DNA of 64,000 nt. Origin: Haloferula helveola. GTDB lineage: Bacteria; Verrucomicrobiota; Verrucomicrobiia; Verrucomicrobiales; Akkermansiaceae. Shown piece after piece: positions 51,415 through 59,344 of this stretch. The notes under the pieces were generated by a model. That model was not told where the DNA came from, ran no database searches, and worked only from the letters and a program-made list of their open reading frames with translations. The position numbers were made by a program, and so were the translations under genes. Location of the stretch: assembly GCF_037076345.1 (NCBI RefSeq), contig NZ_AP024702.1, forward strand, positions 2,046,001 through 2,110,000, read 5' to 3'. Numbering within the stretch: the first letter of the stretch is position 1; every line of letters begins with the position of its first letter.

Positions 51415-54012
51415 TCAGCGACCGTTGAGGGTGTCGATGAGACTGATGCGTTGGAGTTGGAAGCTGCCGCGGACCTTGAGGCCGATGTCCTTGTCGGGTC
51501 CGAGCGGCTTGTGGAGACCGAAGATCTCCTCCTCGTAGACACCTGAAATACGGTCCACACCGTAGCCGGCACGGGAAAGCGGCTGGTCGTCCTCCGAGAA
51601 GAAGCTGAGGTCGATCTCACGGGTGACGTCGAATCCCCGGGCATGGTCGGGATGCCGCCGGTGGCGGAACGGATTCGTCGGGTGGTTGGCGGGCAGCAGC
51701 AGCGAGGCCGAGAGCCCCGAGCCGCCGGAGCCGAAGGTTCCGGTCATCGGCAGTTCGGTGAGCAGGGCCCGTGAGGCGGCGGAGAAGGTGGTGACGATCG
51801 CGTCGATCGCCGCATTCAGTGCCCGGAGTTCGATCGATTCCGGAGTGGCGATCACGTTCTCCGATTCCTTCACCGCGGCCTCGGCAGCGGCGGCGGCGGC
51901 CACCGCGATCGAATCACTGAAACTGTCGGAAGCGATGAAGTCGGCGTAGTCGAGGGACGGCACCGAGGTCGGGGTCGGATACCGCGGCACGTCGGCAGCG
52001 AGCGCCTCCCAGCCTGCCTCGGCGGCCGCGTAGGTTCCTTGAGCGGCGAGCGAAGTGCCCTCCATCGCAGCACGTTCGAGGATGGCTTCCAGCACGATGT
52101 CCACCGCGACTTGCGCGCGCCCCTTCTGGCCCGGCTCGATGTAATCGGGCACCTTGAGGGTCAGCGCCTCGGTCTTTGCCTGGTTGACCTTGGCCACGCT
52201 TTCCATCGCCGTGCGCACCGGCATCACCGACCGCCATGATCCTCCGCCGGCGGGCTGCCAGCTGCCTTTGGTCGCGGGATCTCCGGTCGCCGCCTCGAAC
52301 GGAATGCCGATGGCGAAGGAGTCAGCATCGACCACCGTGACATCGTGCTCGGCGTTGTAGGCGGGGTTGCCCGAGCCCGAAATGACGATCCGATCATTGT
52401 GGCCCAGGCCGTGCGCCGGTGCCGAAACGAGGGTCGGCACCACGGCCGGCGGCGCGAACGAAGCGATCGGGCGAGGCACATCCCAAGTTCCCTTCACCGC
52501 CGGATTTCCGCCGAAGGCCTGTGGAATCGAAAAGGTGTCGTCGTCGATCCGCGTGATCGTTTTGAGGCCGTTGTAGGAGGCTTCGCCGGAGCCGAGGATC
52601 TCGATCTGCTCGCCATTGTTCAGGCCGTGGCCGGGAGCGGTGACCGCGATTCCCGCCGAGCCGTCGCCGGTGCCGGCATAGCCGGTGATTTCGCCCGAAC
52701 GGATCGACCAAACGCCGTGAGTGGCGGGGTCGGAATCGAAGGGCAGGTCGATCGTGAAGTGATCGGCATCCAGCACCGAGACGAAGTGCTTGCCGTTGAA
52801 GGCGCTCAGGGAGGAGTCACGAAGTGTGATCCGGTCGCCATCGGACAGACCGTGGTCGGGCGTCTCGACCGTGGTGGGCGCGACCTGGTTGAGCGGGCCG
52901 TAGCCGTCGACCGTCCCGCCGACCACGAAAGGAACGTCGATACTGAAGGTGTCGTCGTCGATCTTGGTGATCAGGTGGATGCCGTTGTAGGCCCCGATTG
53001 CCGAACCAAAGATCGCGATTTCGTCGGGGTCGACCAAGCCATGGGCCGGCGAGACGATTCCCGTCGCCGCACCGCTGTCAGCCGACTGGAACGAGGAGAT
53101 CGGCACCGGAGTCACGCCATCGGCCGCCTCGGCTGCGGCTTCGGCAGCGTCGCGGATCATGTCGCCGAAGAGCTCGCTGGCCAGAAAGCGGTCGTAGGCC
53201 CTGTCGGTCTCGACAAAAGAAGCCGCGGTTTTCAGCGCGACTTCCTCCTTCTCTTCATCGGTTGCTCCGGGCGGCAGGGCGGCCACGGCATTGAGGATCT
53301 CCTCAAGCATCCGCAAGCCGCGGTCGTCGCCGAAGAACGACGAATCCCGTAGTTCCTCGGCCTCGCCCTCAAGCGTGTCGGTCGGACCTCCGAGGGCGAT
53401 CGCCTTCACCGCATCGGGGGTCATGTGGTCTTCGAGGAAATCGTTGAAGGCACCGGCGGCATTCGACTCGGCGATGACCGTCTGGGCGGCGGACTGGGCG
53501 GCGGCGGTCACGCTCTCGACGGTGGCACCGTTCAGCTGGGCGGCGGTAGCCGCGGCGGCGGCGGCCCGCTCCGCGATCTCGTTCACGGCCCCGGTGGCCT
53601 TCGGGTCGCCAAAATCGAAAACGACACTCGAAATCCGTCGTGCCGGCTGGGGCGGAAACTGACCGTAGAGGCGTTCGTCGGTGACCAGCGCAAGATCGTT
53701 CTCGCTCTCCTGGACACCAGCTTTGCGGGCCAGAATCGCGACGTGCTTGAGCAAGCTGACCTGACCGGCGGCATCGACGTGCAGGATCAGACGCAACTTG
53801 GCGGCATCGGAGGTCGGTGTCGGGACGTTCGGATCCGGAGCGCGGGGGATGTTCTGGGCGTCCAGCGGCACGGAGACCTCGTTCACCGCGCCGAGTGTTG
53901 CCTCGCCGACCCAAAGGCCGCGGTAGGGACTCGATTGGGCGGACAGGTGTGCTCCTTGGAGCACTGCGATCCATGCCAGCGACCGCGTGATGCGGCAGAA
54001 GCTGAGATTCAT
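51415..54012 (-). CDS. Secreted protein with four HGL repeats, 865 residues
   Basis: An 865-residue exported protein (signal MNLSFCRITRSLAWIAVLQG then AHLSAQS). The N-terminal domain (28-150, YRGLWVGEATLGAVNEVSVP ... LRLILHVDAAGQVSLLKHV) is beta-rich and unlike any family I can name. Residues 150-310 are Ala-rich helical (RAAAAAATAAQLNGATVESV). Residues 320-590 hold four tandem ~55-residue repeats (HGLVDPDEIAIFGS, HGLSDGDRITLRD, HGLNNGEQIEILGS, HGLGHNDRIVISGS). A second Ala-rich helical part (600-760) and a C-terminal FDVTREIDLSFFSEDDQPLSRAGY segment follow. The repeats match bacterial and phage units annotated as E1 FCCH-like. It is the second gene of the operon, 27 bp before the 2921-aa gene. 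Confidence 0.85.
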   Translation of the reverse strand: MNLSFCRITRSLAWIAVLQGAHLSAQSSPYRGLWVGEATLGAVNEVSVPLDAQNIPRAPDPNVPTPTSDAAKLRLILHVDAAGQVSLLKHVAILARKAGVQESENDLALVTDERLYGQFPPQPARRISSVVFDFGDPKATGAVNEIAERAAAAAATAAQLNGATVESVTAAAQSAAQTVIAESNAAGAFNDFLEDHMTPDAVKAIALGGPTDTLEGEAEELRDSSFFGDDRGLRMLEEILNAVAALPPGATDEEKEEVALKTAASFVETDRAYDRFLASELFGDMIRDAAEAAAEAADGVTPVPISSFQSADSGAATGIVSPAHGLVDPDEIAIFGSAIGAYNGIHLITKIDDDTFSIDVPFVVGGTVDGYGPLNQVAPTTVETPDHGLSDGDRITLRDSSLSAFNGKHFVSVLDADHFTIDLPFDSDPATHGVWSIRSGEITGYAGTGDGSAGIAVTAPGHGLNNGEQIEILGSGEASYNGLKTITRIDDDTFSIPQAFGGNPAVKGTWDVPRPIASFAPPAVVPTLVSAPAHGLGHNDRIVISGSGNPAYNAEHDVTVVDADSFAIGIPFEAATGDPATKGSWQPAGGGSWRSVMPVRTAMESVAKVNQAKTEALTLKVPDYIEPGQKGRAQVAVDIVLEAILERAAMEGTSLAAQGTYAAAEAGWEALAADVPRYPTPTSVPSLDYADFIASDSFSDSIAVAAAAAAEAAVKESENVIATPESIELRALNAAIDAIVTTFSAASRALLTELPMTGTFGSGGSGLSASLLLPANHPTNPFRHRRHPDHARGFDVTREIDLSFFSEDDQPLSRAGYGVDRISGVYEEEIFGLHKPLGPDKDIGLKVRGSFQLQRISLIDTLNGR

Positions 54013-54051
54013 GTCAGGAGGCGGGGACAGGATGTCGGGTTTCGGGTGGGA

Positions 54052-55077
54052 TCAGTCCTCGAGGTCGTCGCGGAAACCGCGCACGGGCACCCAGGTCTCG
54101 GTCCCGAGGTCGGTGGTGATCTTCAGGAGGGAAGCTTGCTCGGGGCGCACCATCTCGGCGGCCCGGCATTCGAAGGGAATCGCGAATCCGTCGCCGGACT
54201 CAAGCGGCGGCAGGGTCTGCGACCATGCCGCGGCGGGCATCGGGACACTGGCGGTCGACGTCGGATCCGCCGGGTCGCCGAAGGTCCGGACGATCACCGA
54301 AAGCGGCACTGCCGGGGACGCGCCCGGAACGTGCTCGACGGTCGGATTGAGCGGGTGCGGGCAGTTGTTCCTCAGAATGATCTCATTCCCTCCCCGGCCC
54401 AGGAGCAGACCCAGGCGGGACGGGGCCTCGACACGAAGCGGCCCTTGGTATTCGGAGCGGCCCTCGCAGAAAATCCAGAACGCCTCTCCCGACTTCATCG
54501 CCTGGGTGGTCGGCTGCAGCACCTGCTTCCAGCGGCCGTTCACCAAGCGGTAGATCTTTTGGCCGACATGTGCGGGCGAACCGGCGAAGAACTGGCCGAA
54601 GGTCGGTCCGCCCGGAGTTCTCACCGGGAACCCGACCAGATTGTAGGCGTCCGAGCGCCACTTCACGATCGTCTGGGTCGCCGAGCCGACAGCCTGCCAG
54701 ACGCAGCCTTCCTTGGCGTGGACCAGATACGCTTGGTTGCCGTGGATGGCGTCCAGCGACTTGAGAAACGACTCGGGCAATTCCGCCGAATACCAGATCC
54801 CCCAGCCTCCGCTTTTCGAAAGATCAATCGCGGAATCGGAGACAAACTGATTGGTGGTCGGGTTTTCAACCAACGTGGCCGCCTTATCGACCGGCAAACC
54901 CGAAAAGACTTTCGCGGGTGAAGTGTCGTCCGGCTCCACTTCAAGAAACACCGCGTTCCATCCCTTCGACAACGGGATGGCCTGCGTGCGACGGAGCCCC
55001 TGACCCGCGTGGAGCACATCCGGAAGACCGACTAACAGAACCGAAGCACATGCTACAAGCCACTGACAGCGAGGCAC
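54052..55077 (-). CDS. Secreted protein of unknown function heading the giant-gene operon
   Basis: About 341 residues if started at the GTG at 55077, which gives the signal peptide MPRCQWLVACASVLLVGLPD followed by VLHAG. The frame is open up to an alternative start at 55290, but the added part is Arg/Trp-rich and has no export signal at its N-terminus, so I take it as leader DNA; this choice is not certain. The mature protein begins LRRTQAIPLSKGWNAVFLEVEPDDTSPAKVF, is beta-rich with many Trp, and ends VPVRGFRDDLED. I recognise no family. It is the first gene of six on the minus strand and lies 39 bp before the 865-aa gene. Confidence 0.75.
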   Translation of the reverse strand: MPRCQWLVACASVLLVGLPDVLHAGQGLRRTQAIPLSKGWNAVFLEVEPDDTSPAKVFSGLPVDKAATLVENPTTNQFVSDSAIDLSKSGGWGIWYSAELPESFLKSLDAIHGNQAYLVHAKEGCVWQAVGSATQTIVKWRSDAYNLVGFPVRTPGGPTFGQFFAGSPAHVGQKIYRLVNGRWKQVLQPTTQAMKSGEAFWIFCEGRSEYQGPLRVEAPSRLGLLLGRGGNEIILRNNCPHPLNPTVEHVPGASPAVPLSVIVRTFGDPADPTSTASVPMPAAAWSQTLPPLESGDGFAIPFECRAAEMVRPEQASLLKITTDLGTETWVPVRGFRDDLED

Positions 55078-55426
55078 TTTCGCGAACCACTTGAACGACG
55101 TTTGGGGGAAGGCGTTACTGTCCACGGAAGGAAGTCGGTTAGAGAGGCGTCCGAAAAGACCTTCGGAGGGTTCTATGCGATACAGGGTCTCGCGGCCCTT
55201 CGTAAAGATGAATCGCCAACGCTCCCACATATTCATCCGGTATGTTTTGGTAACCATGATGTTAGACAAACCGAAAATGTGTGTCCGCATCGGCAGCTTC
55301 TGTTAGATCGTCCTGCTCGCGAACAAGAATGCCGGGCGGCTACCGCTGCGATCCGATAGAGAATCTAACAGGCAGTGTATTCCGAACGGAACGAAACGGG
55401 ATTGTCGGAAGCACGTTCGCCGTCCA
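55078..55426. promoter_or_regulatory. AT-richer divergent intergenic region with three TGTTAGA sites
   Basis: This 349-bp region between the giant-gene operon and the divergent nitrilase gene is less GC-rich than its surroundings and has no convincing gene. It holds TGTTAGA at 55260-55266 and 55301-55307 and the inverse TCTAACA at 55364-55370; the last two are part of a 9-bp inverted repeat CTGTTAGAT ... ATCTAACAG with a 54-bp spacer. These could be operator sites for a regulator of one or both transcription units. No -10/-35 pair is clear enough to call. Confidence 0.35.
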
Positions 55427-56386
55427 TTGATTCCGTTCGTGGGCACGCTCATCGGATCAATTTCCGGCCGACCTTGGATCGGCGGACTCGGCGTTGCGGC
55501 ATTCGCCGTGCTCGGCCTCGCCACCATCTGGCCGGAGCCGCCGCCCGACTCCCGACTTCCGTTTCCCACGAGCCGGTTGTCCGGAAGGACGAGCGTGCGG
55601 GTCGCGACAATCCAGTATGCCCCGCAGTTCGCCAACCCGATCGCCAACCGCCGCCAGTTGGTGCCGCTGATCCGTGAAGCGGCCGAAGGCGGTGCCCGGA
55701 TCGTGGTGGTACCGGAAGCGGCGATCACCGGCTACATTGCCGAGGACCGGAGCGAGAACTGGCAGCGGTCGGGTCGTCCGATCGCCGGAGAATGGCAGGG
55801 CAAGGACCCGCTGAAGTACGCCGAAACCGTCCCCGGCCGGTCGACCCGTGAGTGGTCCACCCTGGCGGACGAACTCGACATCTACCTCACGATCCCGTTC
55901 ATCGAGAAGGCGGACGACCGATTCTTCAACACGGTCTGCCTCGCCGGTCCGGACGGGGAAATCCACGCCCACTACCGCAAGATCCACCCCTACCCCGATA
56001 CCGAGAGCTCGTGGGCCACACCGGGAGACCGCGGCCTCCAGTGCGTCGACACCGAGTTCGGCCGATTGGCGATTGCGGTGTGCTACGACATCCATTTCCT
56101 GCCGGAGAAATACGAGGCCGAGCAGCCGTGGACGCTGCTTTTCCCGACGGCGTGGGTCGATGACGAGCATCCTGCCCCGTGGTTCTGGCACGAGATGCCG
56201 AAGAAGGCCGAGAAGCACGGCTTCCACATTGTCGCCGCGAACTGGAGCGTCCGCGAGCCACGGCCGTGGCGGGGTTTCGGTTTTTCCGGGGTCATGCTCG
56301 ACACAGGCCAGGTCGCGGCGACGGCCAAGAGCCTGATCGGCTCTGAGGTGGTCTTCGCCGACCTGCCGACAGCGCCCCGCCGCTGA
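55427..56386 (+). CDS. Membrane-anchored carbon-nitrogen hydrolase (nitrilase superfamily)
   Basis: A 319-residue protein. A single N-terminal membrane segment (about 17-36, WIGGLGVAAFAVLGLATIW) precedes the hydrolase domain (56-310). The Glu-Lys-Cys triad is complete: Glu97 in VVVPEAAITGY, Lys185 in AHYRKIHPYP and Cys219 in AIAVCYDIHF. The enzyme cleaves a C-N bond (amide, nitrile or carbamoyl); the substrate cannot be deduced. The anchor with a downstream domain suggests an extracytoplasmic active site, unlike most cytoplasmic nitrilases. The start is TTG at 55427; a GTG at 55439 is equally possible and keeps the membrane segment. It is divergent from the giant-gene operon. Confidence 0.85.
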   Translation: MIPFVGTLIGSISGRPWIGGLGVAAFAVLGLATIWPEPPPDSRLPFPTSRLSGRTSVRVATIQYAPQFANPIANRRQLVPLIREAAEGGARIVVVPEAAITGYIAEDRSENWQRSGRPIAGEWQGKDPLKYAETVPGRSTREWSTLADELDIYLTIPFIEKADDRFFNTVCLAGPDGEIHAHYRKIHPYPDTESSWATPGDRGLQCVDTEFGRLAIAVCYDIHFLPEKYEAEQPWTLLFPTAWVDDEHPAPWFWHEMPKKAEKHGFHIVAANWSVREPRPWRGFGFSGVMLDTGQVAATAKSLIGSEVVFADLPTAPRR

Positions 56387-56435
56387 GGGTTTTCCCGGGT
56401 TGTGGTCCGCCGTCTGCAATGGAAGCATTCCGACC

Positions 56436-57230
56436 GTGAATCCCGCTCCTGAGATCCCCGCCCTGCCGCCATCAATAGCGGCACCACCTCCCCTGCCCGC
56501 CGCCGCCAGGCCGGCATGGAACGGCTGGTGGACGTTGCTCTGGGCCTTCGCCCTGATGATGGCTTGGCAAACTGCCCAGACGATCGGTCTCGCGGGCTAC
56601 CTCGCGGCGACTTGGGACAAGGCCGACTTCAGGGAGTTCATGAAGGACCCGATGTCGCTGATGCAGAATGCGGACGCGCTGTGGTTTGCCTCGGCACTTG
56701 GAGCCCTCGCGGTTTGTCCGCTGTGCTGGCTGGTGGGGCGCTTCAAGTCCGGATGGGGCGGATGGGACTACATGGGTAACGCCAAAGTCCGCTGGTGGCC
56801 GCCCGTCCTTTGGACCTTGGGTATCGTCGCCTTCGGCATGGGCTTCAACCTGATCGCGCCTGCCATCGGCATCGATGAGTCTCCCCAAGTGATGGTCGAT
56901 ATGGCCCTGAACACCAATCACATATGGCTGATGATCGCAGCGGTCGCGATCGGTGCCCCGCTGGTCGAGGAGTTCATGTTCCGCGGCGTCCTGTTCCGCG
57001 GCTGGCGGCATTCCAGGATGGGCCTGTGGGGCACGATTTTCGTCACCTCGGCGATCTGGGCCGTGCTCCACGTGCAGTACAGCTTCGCGATCGTGTTCTA
57101 CATCTTCCTGATGGGAATCGTGCTGGCCTACGCCCGTGAACGCACCGGCAACATCTGGGTGCCGGTCGCCATGCACGCCCTCAACAACTCGCTGGCAGCC
57201 ATCGAGTTGGTGCGCGCGACCGCGGTCTGA
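56436..57230 (+). CDS. CPBP family intramembrane metalloprotease
   Basis: A 264-residue polytopic protein of the CAAX-protease/bacteriocin-processing (CPBP, Abi) family. Its motifs are intact: VEEFMFRGVLFRGWRH (EExxxR-like motif 1 with the catalytic Glu pair), FVTSAIWAVLHVQYS (motif 2 His) and HALNNSLAA (motif 3 His/Asn). About seven membrane segments are visible. The N-terminus is Pro/Ala-rich (MNPAPEIPALPPSIAAPPPL). The GTG at 56436 is chosen because GGAAG lies about 10 bases upstream; a TTG at 56400 is less likely. In bacteria such proteins process peptides or prenylated proteins or act in immunity; the substrate here is unknown. It is convergent with the aldo/keto reductase gene. Confidence 0.88.
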   Translation: MNPAPEIPALPPSIAAPPPLPAAARPAWNGWWTLLWAFALMMAWQTAQTIGLAGYLAATWDKADFREFMKDPMSLMQNADALWFASALGALAVCPLCWLVGRFKSGWGGWDYMGNAKVRWWPPVLWTLGIVAFGMGFNLIAPAIGIDESPQVMVDMALNTNHIWLMIAAVAIGAPLVEEFMFRGVLFRGWRHSRMGLWGTIFVTSAIWAVLHVQYSFAIVFYIFLMGIVLAYARERTGNIWVPVAMHALNNSLAAIELVRATAV

Positions 57231-57245
57231 GGGTTTCCGTCCCGA

Positions 57246-58265
57246 TCAGCCCATCGGGTACGGGATCTCGCGACTGACGGCGTCGATCGCCTCGATCGTC
57301 GACTCGTCGAGCTCCAGATCGATCGCCGCGAAGATCGGGTCGAGCTGCGGCTCGCTGGTCACGCCGACGATCGTGCTGGCGACGAAGTCGTGCTGCTTGC
57401 TCCACGCCACGGCGAGAGTCACCGGGTGGATCCCGGCATCCGCGGCGATTGCCATGAAGCGCTTGGTCGATTCCTCGCTGCGCGGGTTGAAGAAGCGTTT
57501 GGCCATTGCCTTCTGGCGCGGTCCGCCGTTGGCAATGTATTCGCTGAAGCGGGCACCGTCGGGAAGCGCTCCGTCGTTGTATTTCCCGCTGAGGACTCCG
57601 CCGCCGATCGGGCTGTAAGGGAGCAGGCTGACCTGTTCGCGACGGCAGACCTCGGCGAGTTCGTCCTCGAAGCGACGGTTGTTGAGCGAGAAGTTGTTCT
57701 GGATGGTGTCGAAGCGCTTCAGCGCCTCCTTGTCCGAGGTCCAAAGCGCCTTCATCAGCCCCCAGGAGTCCTCGTTGCTGGTCCCGATCGCCCGCAGCTT
57801 CCCCTCGCGCACCAGTTCGTCGAGAGCCTCGAGCGTGTCCTCGGCGCGCATCCCGTGGTCCGGCCAGTGCACCTGATAGAGATCAATGTAGTCGGTCTGC
57901 AGCCGCCGAAGCGATCCTTCGACCGCCTTGCGAATGTGATGGCGGTCGAGCGCGGCCTTGCCGTGTCGGACCGGCGGGTTGAACCAGGCGTGCGCGGCGC
58001 CGGCGACCTTGGTCGCGATGATCACGCCGTCGCGCGGACGCGTCTTCAGCCAGCGCCCGACGATCTCCTCGGTGGTGCCCGCCAGCTCGACCGTCGGTGG
58101 CACCGGATAGACTTCAGCGGTGTCGAAGAAATCGATCCCCGCATCCACCGAGCGGTCCATCACACGGAAGGCCTCCTTTTCGTCCGTCTGGACTCCGAAA
58201 GTCATGGTGCCCATGCAGACCTCGCTGACCACGATGCCGCTCTTGCCGAGTCGTCGTTGCTTCAT
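57246..58265 (-). CDS. Aldo/keto reductase (Tas/YajO-like)
   Basis: A 339-residue NADPH-dependent aldo/keto reductase. The N-terminal beta-hairpin [21 protein letters not shown] is followed by the (beta/alpha)8 barrel. The catalytic tetrad is visible: Asp and Tyr in [12 protein letters not shown], Lys in VIIATKVAG and His in [11 protein letters not shown]. The cofactor end reads [20 protein letters not shown] and [22 protein letters not shown]. Close to E. coli Tas/YajO-type proteins in layout; the substrate is unknown. The ATG at 58265 opens the conserved hairpin; the in-frame extension to 58307 is not conserved-looking. A perfect inverted repeat lies just upstream. Confidence 0.92.
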   Translation of the reverse strand: MKQRRLGKSGIVVSEVCMGTMTFGVQTDEKEAFRVMDRSVDAGIDFFDTAEVYPVPPTVELAGTTEEIVGRWLKTRPRDGVIIATKVAGAAHAWFNPPVRHGKAALDRHHIRKAVEGSLRRLQTDYIDLYQVHWPDHGMRAEDTLEALDELVREGKLRAIGTSNEDSWGLMKALWTSDKEALKRFDTIQNNFSLNNRRFEDELAEVCRREQVSLLPYSPIGGGVLSGKYNDGALPDGARFSEYIANGGPRQKAMAKRFFNPRSEESTKRFMAIAADAGIHPVTLAVAWSKQHDFVASTIVGVTSEPQLDPIFAAIDLELDESTIEAIDAVSREIPYPMG

Positions 58266-58323
58266 GCCGCCAACCTGCCGATCCGCAAAGGCCGCGCAAG
58301 GTCTCAATCGGACGAATCGGGAA

Positions 58324-58398
58324 ATGGACCGCGAGCTTCAGCTCGCCCCGGTGCTCCGGCTACCCGAACGACGGGGCGAGCTGAAGCTCGCGGTCCAT
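58324..58398. repeat. REP-like element with 27-bp perfect inverted arms
   Basis: The left arm at 58324-58350 and right arm at 58372-58398 are exact reverse complements of 27 bp with a 21-bp spacer. Each arm starts ATGGACCGCGAGCTTCAGCT and contains its own small hairpin CGAGCT-TC-AGCTCG, giving the same nested layout as the REP pairs around the RAYT gene but with a different sequence. It lies between two minus-strand genes. Confidence 0.75.
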
Positions 58399-58419
58399 GA
58401 TCGATCCTGCCCGGTCGCG

Positions 58420-59253
58420 TCACCCCGGCTTCCGAGCGGTGAAGATCACATAGCGCATCGCCCCCAGCACGTAGGCCGCCCAGATACGGAAGAGCGTGAC
58501 GCCGATTGCGCGGCTCCGCCCAAATCTCGCGAGCAGGAACCGACGCGTCCCGGAATCGGTGAAAAGCGCCTTCGTGCTGCGCCCGATGCACACCGGCCAC
58601 GTGCGCTCGACCTCGCGACTGAGGTCCTCCGATTGCTCAAGCACGAGCCCCGCCGCCTCAAGCCACCCGGTTACCTGCCTCTCGGTCGACATGCCCGCAA
58701 GCCGGCCATCCTCCGCGATCGGATCCAACAAAAACCGGCGCTCCCATGGCAGCGGATCCGGGATCCGGAGCCAGCAACAAAGCACCACCCTGCCGCCCGG
58801 GCGGAGAACCCTCGCCATCTCGGCGACCGCCCGTGCCGGATCGTGCATATGCTCGAGGCTCTCGACTGCCAGCACCGCGTCGAAGCGCTGGTCCGGCAGC
58901 CCGTTGTCCATCCAGTCCCCGTGGGTGATGTGCACCCTGTCGTCGACGTCCCGCATGGCGCGCGCCGCCTGCTTTTCCGAAATGGTCAGGCCGGTCACCC
59001 GGACGTCGAAGCGTCCGGCGAGTTCGCGAGCCATCCGACCGTAACCGCAGCCGACGTCGCAGAGCCACTGACCCGAATGCAGCCCGAGCCGTTCGCCAAC
59101 CAGTTCGGTCATCGCCTCGGCCGCCTGTTCCGGCGACTCGTCGCCGGTCCGCCACAAACCGTGGTGAAGGTGCTCGCCCCAGATCCGGCGATACAGCGGA
59201 TCGAGGTCGTCATAGTGGGCGGCGACATCATCCGGCAGGCCCTCATTCCCCAT
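58420..59253 (-). CDS. SAM-dependent methyltransferase (gamma-tocopherol/CFA-like class I)
   Basis: A 277-residue class I methyltransferase. Motif I is LCDVGCGYGRMARELAGRF, with the next acidic residue in VTGLTISEKQ. It further has HITHGDWMDNGLPDQRFDAVLAVESLEHMHDPARAVAEMARVLRPGGRVVLCC, a clear motif III/post-III region. The N-terminus (VAAHYDDLDPLYRRIWGEHLHHGLW) is the substrate-binding lead typical of tocopherol/sterol-type C- or O-methyltransferases acting on lipophilic substrates. The C-terminal end RFGRSRAIGVTLFRIWAAYVLGAMRYVIFTA has a hydrophobic helix that may touch the membrane. The ATG at 59253 (MGNEGLPDD) is chosen; upstream reading is Arg/Pro-rich shadow. Confidence 0.87.
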   Translation of the reverse strand: MGNEGLPDDVAAHYDDLDPLYRRIWGEHLHHGLWRTGDESPEQAAEAMTELVGERLGLHSGQWLCDVGCGYGRMARELAGRFDVRVTGLTISEKQAARAMRDVDDRVHITHGDWMDNGLPDQRFDAVLAVESLEHMHDPARAVAEMARVLRPGGRVVLCCWLRIPDPLPWERRFLLDPIAEDGRLAGMSTERQVTGWLEAAGLVLEQSEDLSREVERTWPVCIGRSTKALFTDSGTRRFLLARFGRSRAIGVTLFRIWAAYVLGAMRYVIFTARKPG

Positions 59254-59344
59254 GTCGCAGCCTGAGATTTTCCGCCATCCGACGCAAGGGATCTGGAGAA
59301 GCGGAGATTGAATCCCGGCCGGGGATCGCTTACGCCGAAACGAG

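Noticed and set aside
52240-53070. HGL repeats as evidence for a prophage
   Set aside because: Such repeats occur in phage tail proteins, but no capsid, terminase, portal, integrase or lysis gene is in the window, and the host proteins have export signals.
55078-55290. N-terminal extension of the first protein of the giant operon
   Set aside because: The added residues include no hydrophobic signal and would bury the clear signal peptide inside the protein; the region is AT-richer and holds repeats, so it is more likely leader and promoter. A GTG at 55077 is used, with some doubt.
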